Assembly (NCBI GenBank): GCA_021828185.1
Contig: JAKASI010000004.1
Location: 148,837 to 212,836 of the forward strand
DNA from: an archaeon
Lineage (GTDB): Archaea > Thermoproteota > Nitrososphaeria > Nitrososphaerales > UBA183
Length of the DNA: 64,000 bases
Reading direction: 5' to 3'
Shown here: positions 8,168-15,609 of the stretch, in pieces
Numbering within the stretch: position 1 is the first letter of the stretch
How the letters are laid out: each line of letters starts with the position of its first letter
Made by a program: the position numbers and the translations under genes
The notes under the pieces: model-generated
Database searches by the model: none
What the model saw: the letters and a program-made list of their open reading frames with translations, nothing else
What the model was told of the DNA's origin: nothing

Positions 8168-9265
8168 CTATTTCGTCACGATCGTGAGCACGTCCTGGTC
8201 CATCAGCCTGTGCGTCATCCCGACCCGCTGGCCGCCGAACTTCACGCTCTTCCCCCACACCTGGGCGTACCGAAAGTCGTCCCTCATCCCGCGGTGGACC
8301 TTGTCGCAAACGTCGGCTATGGTGGCACCGCCCCTGACCACCATGGGTTCCTCGAAGTCGGTCTCGCCGGTCCTCCTCCGCATGTAGATGCGGACGAACT
8401 CCAGCTTCTTGTATATCTCCTCCCTGAGCGCCTGCACGTTGACGTCCGCCTCCGCGGAGACGGGGACGAAGTCGTAGGGGAGTTTCCGCGACAGCTCGGT
8501 GGTGAACCCGGCGTTCACAAGGTCTATCTTGTTCATGACGGTGAGCGACGGCACATAGACCCTGTTCCCCGACAGGACGTCCACGAGCTGCTCGTCGTCG
8601 ATGTCCTGGCGGATCACCACCCGCGCCCCGTTGATGTCGTACACTCTGAGTATGTCCTTGACGAGCTCCTCGGAGACCTTCGTCAGCTTCACCTGCGACG
8701 CAACGCTGATCCCCCCGGCGTCCACCTTCTCCACGACGACGTTGGGGGGCCTCTCGTCGACCCTTATCCCGGTGGACCTCAGCTCCCTGTTGAGGAGCTC
8801 GCGGGCCTCGGGCTGGAAGACGTCCACAACGAACAGGACCAGGTCCGCGCTCCTTGCGACGGCCAGGACCCTCCGCCCGAGCCCCTTCCCCGACGACGCC
8901 CCTTTGATTATCCCCGGGAGGTCCAGGACCTGGATCCTGGCTCCCCCCTGTTCCATCACCCCGGGGACCACCTCAAGGGTGGTGAACTGATACGCCGCAA
9001 CCTTCGACTTCGCGTTGGTCAGGCGGTTGAGGAGGGTCGACTTCCCCACGCTCGGAAGCCCGATTAGGACCACGGTGGCGTCTCCGGACTTCTTGACGTC
9101 GTAGCCGACCCTGGACCCCGTCCTCCGGGTGTGCTGCTCTTCCAGCTCGGCCCTGAGCTTCGCCAGCTTCGCCCGGAGGAGGCCTATGTGATGCTCGGTC
9201 TTCTTGTTGACCTGAGTCCGGTGGATGTCGTCTTCTATCTTCTTGATCTTCTCGGGGAGCCCCAA
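8168..9265 (-). CDS. DRG-family (Obg superfamily) GTPase with TGS domain
   Basis: Translation-linked GTPase conserved in archaea and eukaryotes. N-terminal helical part contains RTQVNKKTEHHIGLLRAKLAKL. The G domain has GLPSVGKST (G1), DLPGI (G3) and NKID (G4), and the C-terminal TGS domain has GATIADVCDKVH and ends LTIVTK. The frame opens at TTG 9283, but DRG proteins begin with M-x-x-x-EKI. TTG at 9265 gives MGLPEKIKKIEDDI and lies about 30 nt from a TATA-like ATATTAAT (9293-9300), so I use it. 365 residues, standard for the family. Confidence 0.92.
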   Translation of the reverse strand: MGLPEKIKKIEDDIHRTQVNKKTEHHIGLLRAKLAKLRAELEEQHTRRTGSRVGYDVKKSGDATVVLIGLPSVGKSTLLNRLTNAKSKVAAYQFTTLEVVPGVMEQGGARIQVLDLPGIIKGASSGKGLGRRVLAVARSADLVLFVVDVFQPEARELLNRELRSTGIRVDERPPNVVVEKVDAGGISVASQVKLTKVSEELVKDILRVYDINGARVVIRQDIDDEQLVDVLSGNRVYVPSLTVMNKIDLVNAGFTTELSRKLPYDFVPVSAEADVNVQALREEIYKKLEFVRIYMRRRTGETDFEEPMVVRGGATIADVCDKVHRGMRDDFRYAQVWGKSVKFGGQRVGMTHRLMDQDVLTIVTK

Positions 9266-9310
9266 GGCGGGGACCGCGGCCAACCCCGTGGGATATTAAT
9301 CTCGCCAGGG

Positions 9311-10117
9311 TCAGACGGTGACGTATTCGATTACTATCCTGTGGCCGGTGCCGTATGGGTAGCTGGTCCCGCCGTCCCAGTACGGGTTCCCGTCAGCCGT
9401 CTGGCACGGGTAGGCCGAACCGATGGAGGCGTTGCAGTAATCAAGCTGCTCCAGGTTCAGGGACCCCCAGGCGGTCGAGTTCTTGCCGTCAACCTGAAGG
9501 TAGAGGGCATGGGTCGCGTCCACCTTGTATCCCAGGATGTCTGTCTGGCTGAAGACTATTGGGTGCGAGGTCCCGTTGAACGACACGGTCCCGAAGGTCC
9601 ACTTCCAGATGCTGAAGAAGTCAGCGAGGGTGTAGTTGTGGCTGGTGGCGTCAGACTGGGAGAGCTCGATGTGGAGCACCCCCGAGTTATCGTGGGTGTG
9701 GATCGGCTCGTAGGTCCCCCCGTTGCAGGTGCCGTACTGCGTCCCTACGCCGCAGGGGATGGTGACGTTCATCCCTTCAATCCAGATCTGAAGCCATGGA
9801 TGGACGTGGATGTAGCTCTCTCCGGTGATGTAGGGGAACGGGGGCGGGGCGAAGTACGGGGCACCGAAGAAGTAGAGCCCGACGATGACCGCGACCGTTG
9901 CCGCGCCGATGCCGATGGCCATCGGGTGACGGTTCCTCTTCCTGAGGCTCTTGGCCTTCCTCACAGCGGGCGGGGACTCGGCCGAGGCTTTCGCCAGCTG
10001 GGCTCCCTCGATGCCGTGCTTGTCCTTCAGGTGCTGGGAAAGCGCCGCCCCGGTGGCGAACTCCCTCCCGCACTCGCTGCACCTCTCCAATCTGGGATGG
10101 TGCACAAAGCAGCGCAT
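9311..10117 (-). CDS. C2H2 zinc finger + transmembrane + His-rich extracytoplasmic domain protein
   Basis: 268 residues with an unusual layout. Residues about 13-35 form a classical C2H2 finger (CSECGREF...LSQHLKDKH), then a basic stretch (KSLRKRNRH), one membrane helix (about 66-86) and a large outer domain. The outer domain has paired His motifs, HVHPWLQIWIEG and PIHTHDNSGVLHIE, with IPCGVG between them, suggesting metal binding. Several NxT/S sites fit an exported domain. I know similar HVHP/HTHD domains from thaumarchaeal proteins but no defined function. ATG at 10117 is about 24 nt from a TATA-like box shared with the divergent dehydrogenase gene. Confidence 0.7.
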   Translation of the reverse strand: MRCFVHHPRLERCSECGREFATGAALSQHLKDKHGIEGAQLAKASAESPPAVRKAKSLRKRNRHPMAIGIGAATVAVIVGLYFFGAPYFAPPPFPYITGESYIHVHPWLQIWIEGMNVTIPCGVGTQYGTCNGGTYEPIHTHDNSGVLHIELSQSDATSHNYTLADFFSIWKWTFGTVSFNGTSHPIVFSQTDILGYKVDATHALYLQVDGKNSTAWGSLNLEQLDYCNASIGSAYPCQTADGNPYWDGGTSYPYGTGHRIVIEYVTV

Positions 10118-10137
10118 ATGAATCTGGCGCTTTTTCG

Positions 10138-10144
10138 CTTATAT
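10138..10144. promoter_or_regulatory. Shared bidirectional TATA-like box
   Basis: CTTATAT between two divergent genes; its complement ATATAAG is also a good TATA box. It is about 24 nt from the ATG at 10117 on the minus strand and about 29 nt from the GTG at 10170 on the plus strand, so one box may serve both leaderless transcripts. Confidence 0.5.
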
Positions 10145-10169
10145 CGGCCGGTTGGCGCCCGATGAGCCA

Positions 10170-11204
10170 GTGAAGTCGGTCGTCCTGAGGCCTCGCTCCG
10201 GGGAGCAGAGCCTTGAACCAACTGTCACCGAGTCAGAGGTCCCCGCGCCCGGTGCCGGTGAGTTGGTCGTCAGGATGGCCGCCTGCGGGCTGTGCGGGAC
10301 GGACCTGGAGAAGATGCGCGGGGAATACACCGCCTCGATGCCTGTCATCGGCCACGAAGCGGTCGGGACTGTCGCAGCAGTCGGGAAGGGGGCTGGGGGG
10401 TTCAGGGTCGGGGACCGGGTCTTCCCGCACCACCACGTCCCAGACTACTCCTGTTACCTCTGCAGGGCGGGGAACGAGACCATGTGCGACCACTACAGGT
10501 CGAGCAACCTCGACCCTGGAGGGTTCTCGGAGTACTTCCGCGTCCCTCGCTGGAACATGGAAAAAGGGGCCGTCCTGAAGCTCCCGAAGGGGATGCCTTT
10601 CGAGACGGCATCTCTGATAGAGCCCCTGGGGTGCTGCCAGAGGTCTATTCGCAAGTGCGGCATCAGGCGGGGGGACGCGGTCCTGGTCGTAGGGGCCGGC
10701 CCGGTCGGGGTGATGCACGCTCTGCTTCTGAATGCGGCAGGAGCCAGGGTGTTCATCAGCGACGTCAGTGAGGGAAGGCTGAAGCTTGCGGGGGAGCTGA
10801 AGGCAGGGGATGTCCTCGACGCCAGGTCGGACGTGCCGGAGGAGGTCAGGTCAGGTACCGGCGGGAGGGGGGCGGACGCGGCGATAGTCGCTTCGGGGAG
10901 CAGGGCCGCAATCATTCAGGGGCTTCGTTCCCTGCGGAAGGGAGGGAAAGTCTGCCTGTTCGGGGTTCCGGCGAAGGGGTCTGTCCTCGACTATGACATC
11001 AGCGAACTCTACAACGCGGAGCGGGGGATCGTCACGAGCTACGGCGCGGTGGAGGAGGACACGAGAGCTGCGCTGGAGGTCCTCTCCGTCCGCGGGGCTG
11101 AGTTCGGAAGACTGGTCACGCACCGGTTCCCTCTTGAGAGATTCGGGCAGGCGGTCGAAGCCGCCTCAGGCGGAGCTGCCATGAAGGTCGTCTTGACCCC
11201 GTGA
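10170..11204 (+). CDS. Zinc-dependent MDR-family alcohol/polyol dehydrogenase
   Basis: Medium-chain dehydrogenase/reductase. Catalytic zinc motifs are CGLCGTDLEK near residue 40 and GHEAVG. The structural-zinc cluster is CYLCRAGNETMC (a Cys-rich lobe with fewer Cys than usual). The nucleotide-binding motif is VVGAGPVGVMHA, and FGVPAKG follows in the second half. Closest in style to threonine/sorbitol dehydrogenases; the substrate cannot be read. The frame begins at TTG 10152, but GTG 10170 (VKSVVLRP) matches the usual family N-terminus and is about 29 nt from the TATA-like box. The next gene encodes an LsrF-like protein with its own TATA-like GCTTAAATT (11216-11225). Confidence 0.82.
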   Translation: MKSVVLRPRSGEQSLEPTVTESEVPAPGAGELVVRMAACGLCGTDLEKMRGEYTASMPVIGHEAVGTVAAVGKGAGGFRVGDRVFPHHHVPDYSCYLCRAGNETMCDHYRSSNLDPGGFSEYFRVPRWNMEKGAVLKLPKGMPFETASLIEPLGCCQRSIRKCGIRRGDAVLVVGAGPVGVMHALLLNAAGARVFISDVSEGRLKLAGELKAGDVLDARSDVPEEVRSGTGGRGADAAIVASGSRAAIIQGLRSLRKGGKVCLFGVPAKGSVLDYDISELYNAERGIVTSYGAVEEDTRAALEVLSVRGAEFGRLVTHRFPLERFGQAVEAASGGAAMKVVLTP

Positions 11205-11259
11205 AAGCAGAGTAGGCTTAAATTCCCAAAGCTCGCCGAGCCCGCCAGAGGACTCGGAG

Positions 11260-12048
11260 ATGACTTGGGGGCTCCAGAACAGGCTGTCGAGGCTGATGGT
11301 GGATGGTCGGACGGTGATGCTGGCCGTCGACCACGGGTACTTCCAAGGGCCGACGACAGGGCTCGAGAACCCGAGGCAGACAGTCACCCCGCTGCTCCCC
11401 TACGCCGACTCCCTGATGCTCACGCGGGGGGTCCTGAGGACCTCGGTGGACCCGTCCAACAAGCTCCCCATGGTGCTCAGGGTGTCAGGTGGGACGAGCA
11501 TACTGAAGGAGCTGTCAGACGAGGTGGTGACGACTTCCATCGAGGAAGCGATTCGCCTCAACGCGTCTGCGGTCGCGGCGTCCGTCTTCGTGGGCTCAGA
11601 TCACGAGAAGGAAACCCTGGCCAACCTGGCGGAGCTGGTCAACGAAGGGGAGAGGTACGGGATGCCGGTCTTGGCCGTCACGGCCGTGGGGAGGGAGATG
11701 GCAAGAGATGCCCGTTACCTGGGGCTGGCCTGCAGGATAGCGGCCGAGCTGGGGGCGAGCGTCGTCAAGACGTACTACTGCGAAGATTTCCACAAGGTGG
11801 TGGAAGGGTGCCCGGTCCCGGTCATAGTCGCAGGGGGAAAGAAGGTCCCCGAAAGGGATGCGCTGAAGCTGGCAAGGAGCGCGACCTCGGAGGGGGCCGT
11901 GGGGGTCGACATGGGGAGGAACATCTTCCAGTCTTCGAACCCCGTCGGGATGATCAAGGCGGTCAGGGCGATAGTCCACGAGGACAAAGGGGTTGACGAG
12001 GCGTACGCCGCCTTCGAAGGCCAGACTGCGAGGCAGCTGGCCCGCTAG
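11260..12048 (+). CDS. lsrF: LsrF-like 3-hydroxy-5-phosphooxypentane-2,4-dione thiolase (DhnA-type class I aldolase fold)
   Basis: In E. coli, LsrF transfers an acetyl unit from the phospho-AI-2 breakdown product to CoA. This protein follows LsrF nearly block by block: MLAVDHGYFQGPTTGLE, LTRGVLR, LRVSGGTSI, VAASVFVGS, KTYYCEDF, PVIVAGGKKVPERDAL and GVDMGRNIFQS. The Schiff-base Lys is in VVKTYY. It is 262 residues and lacks the first 30 or so residues of E. coli LsrF. ATG at 11260 lies downstream of a TATA-like GCTTAAATT. No other lsr genes (transporter, LsrK, LsrG, LsrR) are in the window, so its archaeal role may be in another phosphosugar pathway. The DhnA/ADH-synthase aldolases are relatives, but the similarity is strongest to LsrF. 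Confidence 0.85.
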   Translation: MTWGLQNRLSRLMVDGRTVMLAVDHGYFQGPTTGLENPRQTVTPLLPYADSLMLTRGVLRTSVDPSNKLPMVLRVSGGTSILKELSDEVVTTSIEEAIRLNASAVAASVFVGSDHEKETLANLAELVNEGERYGMPVLAVTAVGREMARDARYLGLACRIAAELGASVVKTYYCEDFHKVVEGCPVPVIVAGGKKVPERDALKLARSATSEGAVGVDMGRNIFQSSNPVGMIKAVRAIVHEDKGVDEAYAAFEGQTARQLAR

Positions 12049-12050
12049 CG

Positions 12051-12173
12051 CTACCTGGGGAGCCCGGAGACGTCTTCGCAGTCGAGAAGGGCCCCACAGC
12101 TCCTGCACCTGAACTTGCACGCCTGGATCTCTACCATCTCCCCTCCGCAGGCGTAGCACTTCTCCGCCGGCAC
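12051..12173 (-). CDS. 40-residue zinc-ribbon protein
   Basis: GTG at 12173 gives a 40-residue protein with two Cys knuckles, CYACGGE and CRSCGALLDC, about 14 residues apart: a single zinc ribbon. The frame is open to 12293, but a TATA-like CCCTTAAAAC (12196-12205) inside that longer frame is 28 nt from the GTG, supporting the short, leaderless form. Function unknown; zinc ribbons of this size are common accessory nucleic-acid or protein binders. Confidence 0.6.
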   Translation of the reverse strand: MPAEKCYACGGEMVEIQACKFRCRSCGALLDCEDVSGLPR

Positions 12174-12195
12174 GGTCCCTCTCGGGAGTTCGAAC

Positions 12196-12205
12196 TGTTT
12201 TAAGG
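12196..12205. promoter_or_regulatory. Shared bidirectional TATA-like box
   Basis: GTTTTAAGGG lies between two divergent small zinc-ribbon genes, 28 nt from the GTG at 12173 (minus) and 29 nt from the GTG at 12230 (plus): a second case of one box with symmetric spacing. Confidence 0.5.
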
Positions 12206-12229
12206 GCGCCACGTTTGTCGCCGGGCATC

Positions 12230-12460
12230 GTGTCTTCTGAGAGTGAACCAGGGGAAAGGGCCGCGAGGCTCGCCCGGCGAAGCCCGTTTTCACCCTCCAT
12301 GAAGCTCTGCCCGAGGTGCCTCAGCCCCCTCGAGCCGATCAAGAATCCGATAGGAGAACTCTGGGGGATCATGCCGACCAACTACGAGTGCCCGAAGTGC
12401 GGATACGCCGGGACCGTCTTCCTTGAGAAGGAGCCCGAAGGAGAACCGCCGACCAAATGA
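12230..12460 (+). CDS. Small zinc-ribbon protein
   Basis: 76 residues from GTG 12230; an internal ATG at 12299 (MKLCPRC) is an alternative. CPRCLSPLEP and CPKCGYAG, about 28 residues apart, make one zinc ribbon. It overlaps the following CPBP protease gene by ATGA, so translation is coupled. Function unknown. Confidence 0.65.
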   Translation: MSSESEPGERAARLARRSPFSPSMKLCPRCLSPLEPIKNPIGELWGIMPTNYECPKCGYAGTVFLEKEPEGEPPTK

Positions 12461-13542
12461 CCGCAGAGGAGGAGGGTCCCCCCGACGCAGGGGTGGTGTC
12501 GAAGCTCGCGACCTCCGTCTTCCTGATTCTTTTCGGGATCACCCTTGCCTTCGTCATCATGTCGTTCCCCGCCGGGCTCTATGCGGTCTTCCACGGCGGG
12601 CTTTCGACGCAACTCAGCTACGGCAGCCTGGTCAACACGTACCTCTGGATAGGGCCCGTCCCGGCGTGGTTCCCTTTCACCGTCCCCGTCGGAGGGCTTT
12701 TCGTGGTCCTGACCGCGGTCTACGCGGGGCTGTTCCTCTTCGGGGCGCTGCAGCCGAGGAGCGCGGTCCAGGCGGTCCGCGAGGCGTTCAGGACGGGGAT
12801 CGGAGCCCTCACCAGCAGCCCGTTCATCGTCATGCTCGTTGCCATCGGGTTCCTGAGGTTCTCTCTCGACACGATCGCCGAGGTCTCTTCGGCCATCGCA
12901 GGCCCGGTCGGGAACCCGTTCTCCAGCTACGACCTCCTCCTCGAGTTCGGGTCGCTGACGTTCGCCCCTCTGCGAGAAGAGCTCGGGTTCAGGCTCGTCC
13001 TGATAGGGGTGGTGGCCTTCATACTCTGCATGGGGAAACCTGTCCGTCAGGCCCTGAAGGCTCTCTGGAGGCCGTCGGCCGCCTACGAGGGGGCGCTGGT
13101 GGGGGGCGCCACCTCCGTCATAATCTGGCTGGCGACGGTCGCCAGCGCTGCCACCTTCGGGCTCTGCCACGTCAACTGCGGAGGGAGCGGGGGGTACAAC
13201 TGGTCGTACTTCCCGGCAGCGGCCTGGGGGGGGCTGGTCCTGGGGTACCTCTACGTCAAGTACGGCCTGCATGTCGCCATCCTCACTCACTGGGGGATCG
13301 ACTACTTCGGCTCGGTCTACTCCTTCTTCGGCCAGTCGGCCTACGGCATCCAGGCGAACTCCGCGACCACAGTGTACATCGGCCAGTACGTGGTCGACTT
13401 CGACATGTACTTCCTCTTCGGGGTCGCTTGCTTCATCCTGGTCGTGTATCTTGGGGTGAAGAGGCTGGCCGGGCGGAGAAGGGCCGCGAGCTTCGGCTTC
13501 GTTGATAAGGGGCTCCCGGGAGGGGGTGGGCTGAAACCTTGA
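12457..13542 (+). CDS. CPBP-family intramembrane metalloprotease (CAAX-like)
   Basis: 361 residues with about eight membrane segments. The catalytic signature of the CPBP/Abi family is intact: REELGFR (the EExxxR motif, near residue 173), FGLCH (second motif His) and THWGIDYF (third motif His). Members cleave prenylated or hydrophobic peptides in the membrane and some confer bacteriocin immunity; the substrate here is unknown. Start ATG overlaps the zinc-ribbon stop; its own stop overlaps the TTG of the next gene, so three genes form a coupled operon. Confidence 0.82.
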   Translation: MTAEEEGPPDAGVVSKLATSVFLILFGITLAFVIMSFPAGLYAVFHGGLSTQLSYGSLVNTYLWIGPVPAWFPFTVPVGGLFVVLTAVYAGLFLFGALQPRSAVQAVREAFRTGIGALTSSPFIVMLVAIGFLRFSLDTIAEVSSAIAGPVGNPFSSYDLLLEFGSLTFAPLREELGFRLVLIGVVAFILCMGKPVRQALKALWRPSAAYEGALVGGATSVIIWLATVASAATFGLCHVNCGGSGGYNWSYFPAAAWGGLVLGYLYVKYGLHVAILTHWGIDYFGSVYSFFGQSAYGIQANSATTVYIGQYVVDFDMYFLFGVACFILVVYLGVKRLAGRRRAASFGFVDKGLPGGGGLKP

Positions 13543-14069
13543 CCGTCCTTGGTGCTCCGCTCCTGCGCGAGCTGGTCTCGAAATACAAGGCCATCTATCC
13601 GTCCGAGGCCTCAGCGTTCGACGGAGACGGCTACGTCCTCACCGTAAGGGAGGACAGGACCCTTCACTACCTTGAGCACAGGAACATGATTTCGAGGGAG
13701 ATCATCTTCACTCCTCCCGACTGCGTCGCCCACCTGACTTCGAAGAGCAAGTTCGGGAGGATGGGGCTTTCGTTCCTCAACTCGGTCAAGGTGCACAGCG
13801 GGTTCGTGGGGAGGCTGGCCCTGGAGCTCGTGAACCTCAGCAACGAGAGAACCCCGATAACAATCAGGCAGGGGGACCCACTGATACACATCGAGTTCAT
13901 CAGGAGGGAGGGGCCCCCCGAACCGTATTCTGGGAAGTACATGTTCCAGTTCATGGACGAAAAAGAGGCGTCGATGTACGTAGACATCCTTTCGAGAAGC
14001 TTCCCGAAGCTGTTCCCCAGGGAAGGGCTAGAACTGAAGGCCAGGGAGAGAGTCGTCCTTGAGGAATGA
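13539..14069 (+). CDS. dUTPase / dCTP deaminase-family trimeric protein
   Basis: 176 residues. Contains the family core SKSKFGRMGLSF, HSGFVGRLALELVN (nucleotide-binding beta hairpin) and IRQGDPLIHIEFI, ending with YSGKYMFQF. It belongs to the dUTPase/Dcd fold, which removes dUTP or makes dUMP precursors. The exact activity (deaminase, diphosphatase or both) is not certain because the catalytic loop is less standard than in Dcd. TTG at 13539 overlaps the protease stop (TTGA). Confidence 0.7.
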   Translation: MTVLGAPLLRELVSKYKAIYPSEASAFDGDGYVLTVREDRTLHYLEHRNMISREIIFTPPDCVAHLTSKSKFGRMGLSFLNSVKVHSGFVGRLALELVNLSNERTPITIRQGDPLIHIEFIRREGPPEPYSGKYMFQFMDEKEASMYVDILSRSFPKLFPREGLELKARERVVLEE

Positions 14070-14121
14070 CCAGGGCCCCAGAGCCCCCTAGGGTGACCGC
14101 ACCTCCGAGGCCAACCCGGCG

Positions 14122-15609
14122 ATGCAGAACATCGACCCTCTGTACTTCCTGACCCCGCTGGTCGTCATCGGGTTCAGCTTTGGCCTGGTGGCATACCTCT
14201 GGGCGAAGAAGAGGTTCTCATGGTGGGTCCTTGTCTCATCGCTGATTGCCTACGCCGGCGCCATTGCTCTCAAAGTCGTGCTGCAGGGAGCGACGTACCA
14301 GCCGTTCGACGCGGCGGTGGGAGGGAATCCGGTCGACCTGGGGATGTACTTCGGCCTGCAGACAGTGGCGTTCGAAGTCGGCGGGGCGTTCCTCGTGGCG
14401 CGGTACGCCGTTGCCAGACGGAAGATCGGGGGGAGGGACGCAGCAGGATACGGAGCCGGGCTGGCCATGTGGGAGAACGGGGTACTCATAGGCGGTTCGC
14501 TTCTGCTCGACTATGCGGTCTACTACTCGGTCCTCGGCTCGGGGGGCGCCCAGGCGTCCCAGCTCTTCGACGACTTGACGAAGGCCTCCCCTGCGCTGTT
14601 CTATCAGGCTTCAACCGCTCTTCCGGTGATAGGGTACGCCGTGCTCGAACGGGTGTCGTCGCTCATGGTACACCTTGCGTGGGGGTACCTGGCGGTGATG
14701 GCGGCGGTCACGCGGAGGAAGGGTTACCTGGGGGTCGCCCTCCCCATGGGGCTCGTGGACATCTTCGTCCCTCTCTCAGGGAGCATCGGGGTGGGGTGGA
14801 GCGAGGCGCTCTTCTTCGCCTCCGGAGTGGCGTGCCTCGCCGTTGCCTTCGCAGCGACCGCCGGGACAAGGAGGACGGCGGAAGGCGAATCGACAGGGAA
14901 GGGAAGCACGAGGAACGCGTCCATCGTGAGGACCACGATCAGGCGTTCGATGAGCTTCGGCCGGGTCTATCTAGGGATGGGGATTCTCCTCCCCCTCCTC
15001 ATCATGCTCCCTCTGAGCGGGGCCGCGGGGACCGCGAGTGCCCAGGACCTGCCCGTCCTGGAGGCGCTCCCCGCCCTGATAATCCCGATGTTCGCAGTCC
15101 TGGGCTCCGTAGGCGGGCTGCTGGTGTTCACAAGCGACAGGAGCAAAGGGGTCTACGAGTACCTCATCGCCTATGGAGTCGACACATCCACCGTCTTCTG
15201 GTCGACGATAGCTGCGACCGTAGTCCTGGCGTCGATCCCTCTGGCCGCAGGGATCGCGGAATCATCGCTCGCCCTGTACTTCGGGGACGGAGTATCGGTG
15301 TCGTTCGTCGAGATCCTGGTGTTCTACACCATCCCCCTGAGCCTGGCTGCTGCGGCCTTCATGTGCGCGGCCGGGATGATCTGGTCCGCCCTCACGACGC
15401 AGATGGCAGGAGTCAACAGCCCGGCGGGGATCGCGCCCATACTCGGCATCGCCCCGGTCTTGGCCGTGCTGCTGGTCGCGACCAGGGCGGGAAGCCTTTT
15501 CGTTTACGTCGCCGGAGGAGCCTCTGTCCTCCTCCTCGTCGTCGCCGCGGCCATGGTGTATCTCGGGACTAGGAAGATGGTCAGAGAGAGGTTCTTGTCG
15601 AATGCGTGA
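14122..15609 (+). CDS. YhfC-like membrane domain fused to an ABC-type permease domain
   Basis: 495 residues, about 13 membrane segments. Residues about 1-250 resemble the YhfC putative glutamic intramembrane protease family: FEVGGAFLVARY, then GRDAAGYGAGLAMWENGVLIGG and a VHLAWGYLAV region. The expected EExGR is EVGGA and the conserved His sites look replaced, so protease activity is doubtful. After a polar linker (about 250-275), residues 280-495 form a six-helix block like ABC-2 permeases (GVYEYLIAYGVD, a typical cytoplasmic loop). The next gene, overlapping by 8 bp, encodes the ATPase. I infer a transporter with an extra, perhaps peptide- or lipid-binding, membrane module. Confidence 0.6.
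   Translation: MQNIDPLYFLTPLVVIGFSFGLVAYLWAKKRFSWWVLVSSLIAYAGAIALKVVLQGATYQPFDAAVGGNPVDLGMYFGLQTVAFEVGGAFLVARYAVARRKIGGRDAAGYGAGLAMWENGVLIGGSLLLDYAVYYSVLGSGGAQASQLFDDLTKASPALFYQASTALPVIGYAVLERVSSLMVHLAWGYLAVMAAVTRRKGYLGVALPMGLVDIFVPLSGSIGVGWSEALFFASGVACLAVAFAATAGTRRTAEGESTGKGSTRNASIVRTTIRRSMSFGRVYLGMGILLPLLIMLPLSGAAGTASAQDLPVLEALPALIIPMFAVLGSVGGLLVFTSDRSKGVYEYLIAYGVDTSTVFWSTIAATVVLASIPLAAGIAESSLALYFGDGVSVSFVEILVFYTIPLSLAAAAFMCAAGMIWSALTTQMAGVNSPAGIAPILGIAPVLAVLLVATRAGSLFVYVAGGASVLLLVVAAAMVYLGTRKMVRERFLSNA

Noticed and set aside
8125..8170. T-arm-like TGGATTTGAAACCCA sequence, possible tRNA
   Set aside because: The stem around TTCAAAT does not pair on either strand and no acceptor, D or anticodon arms could be formed.
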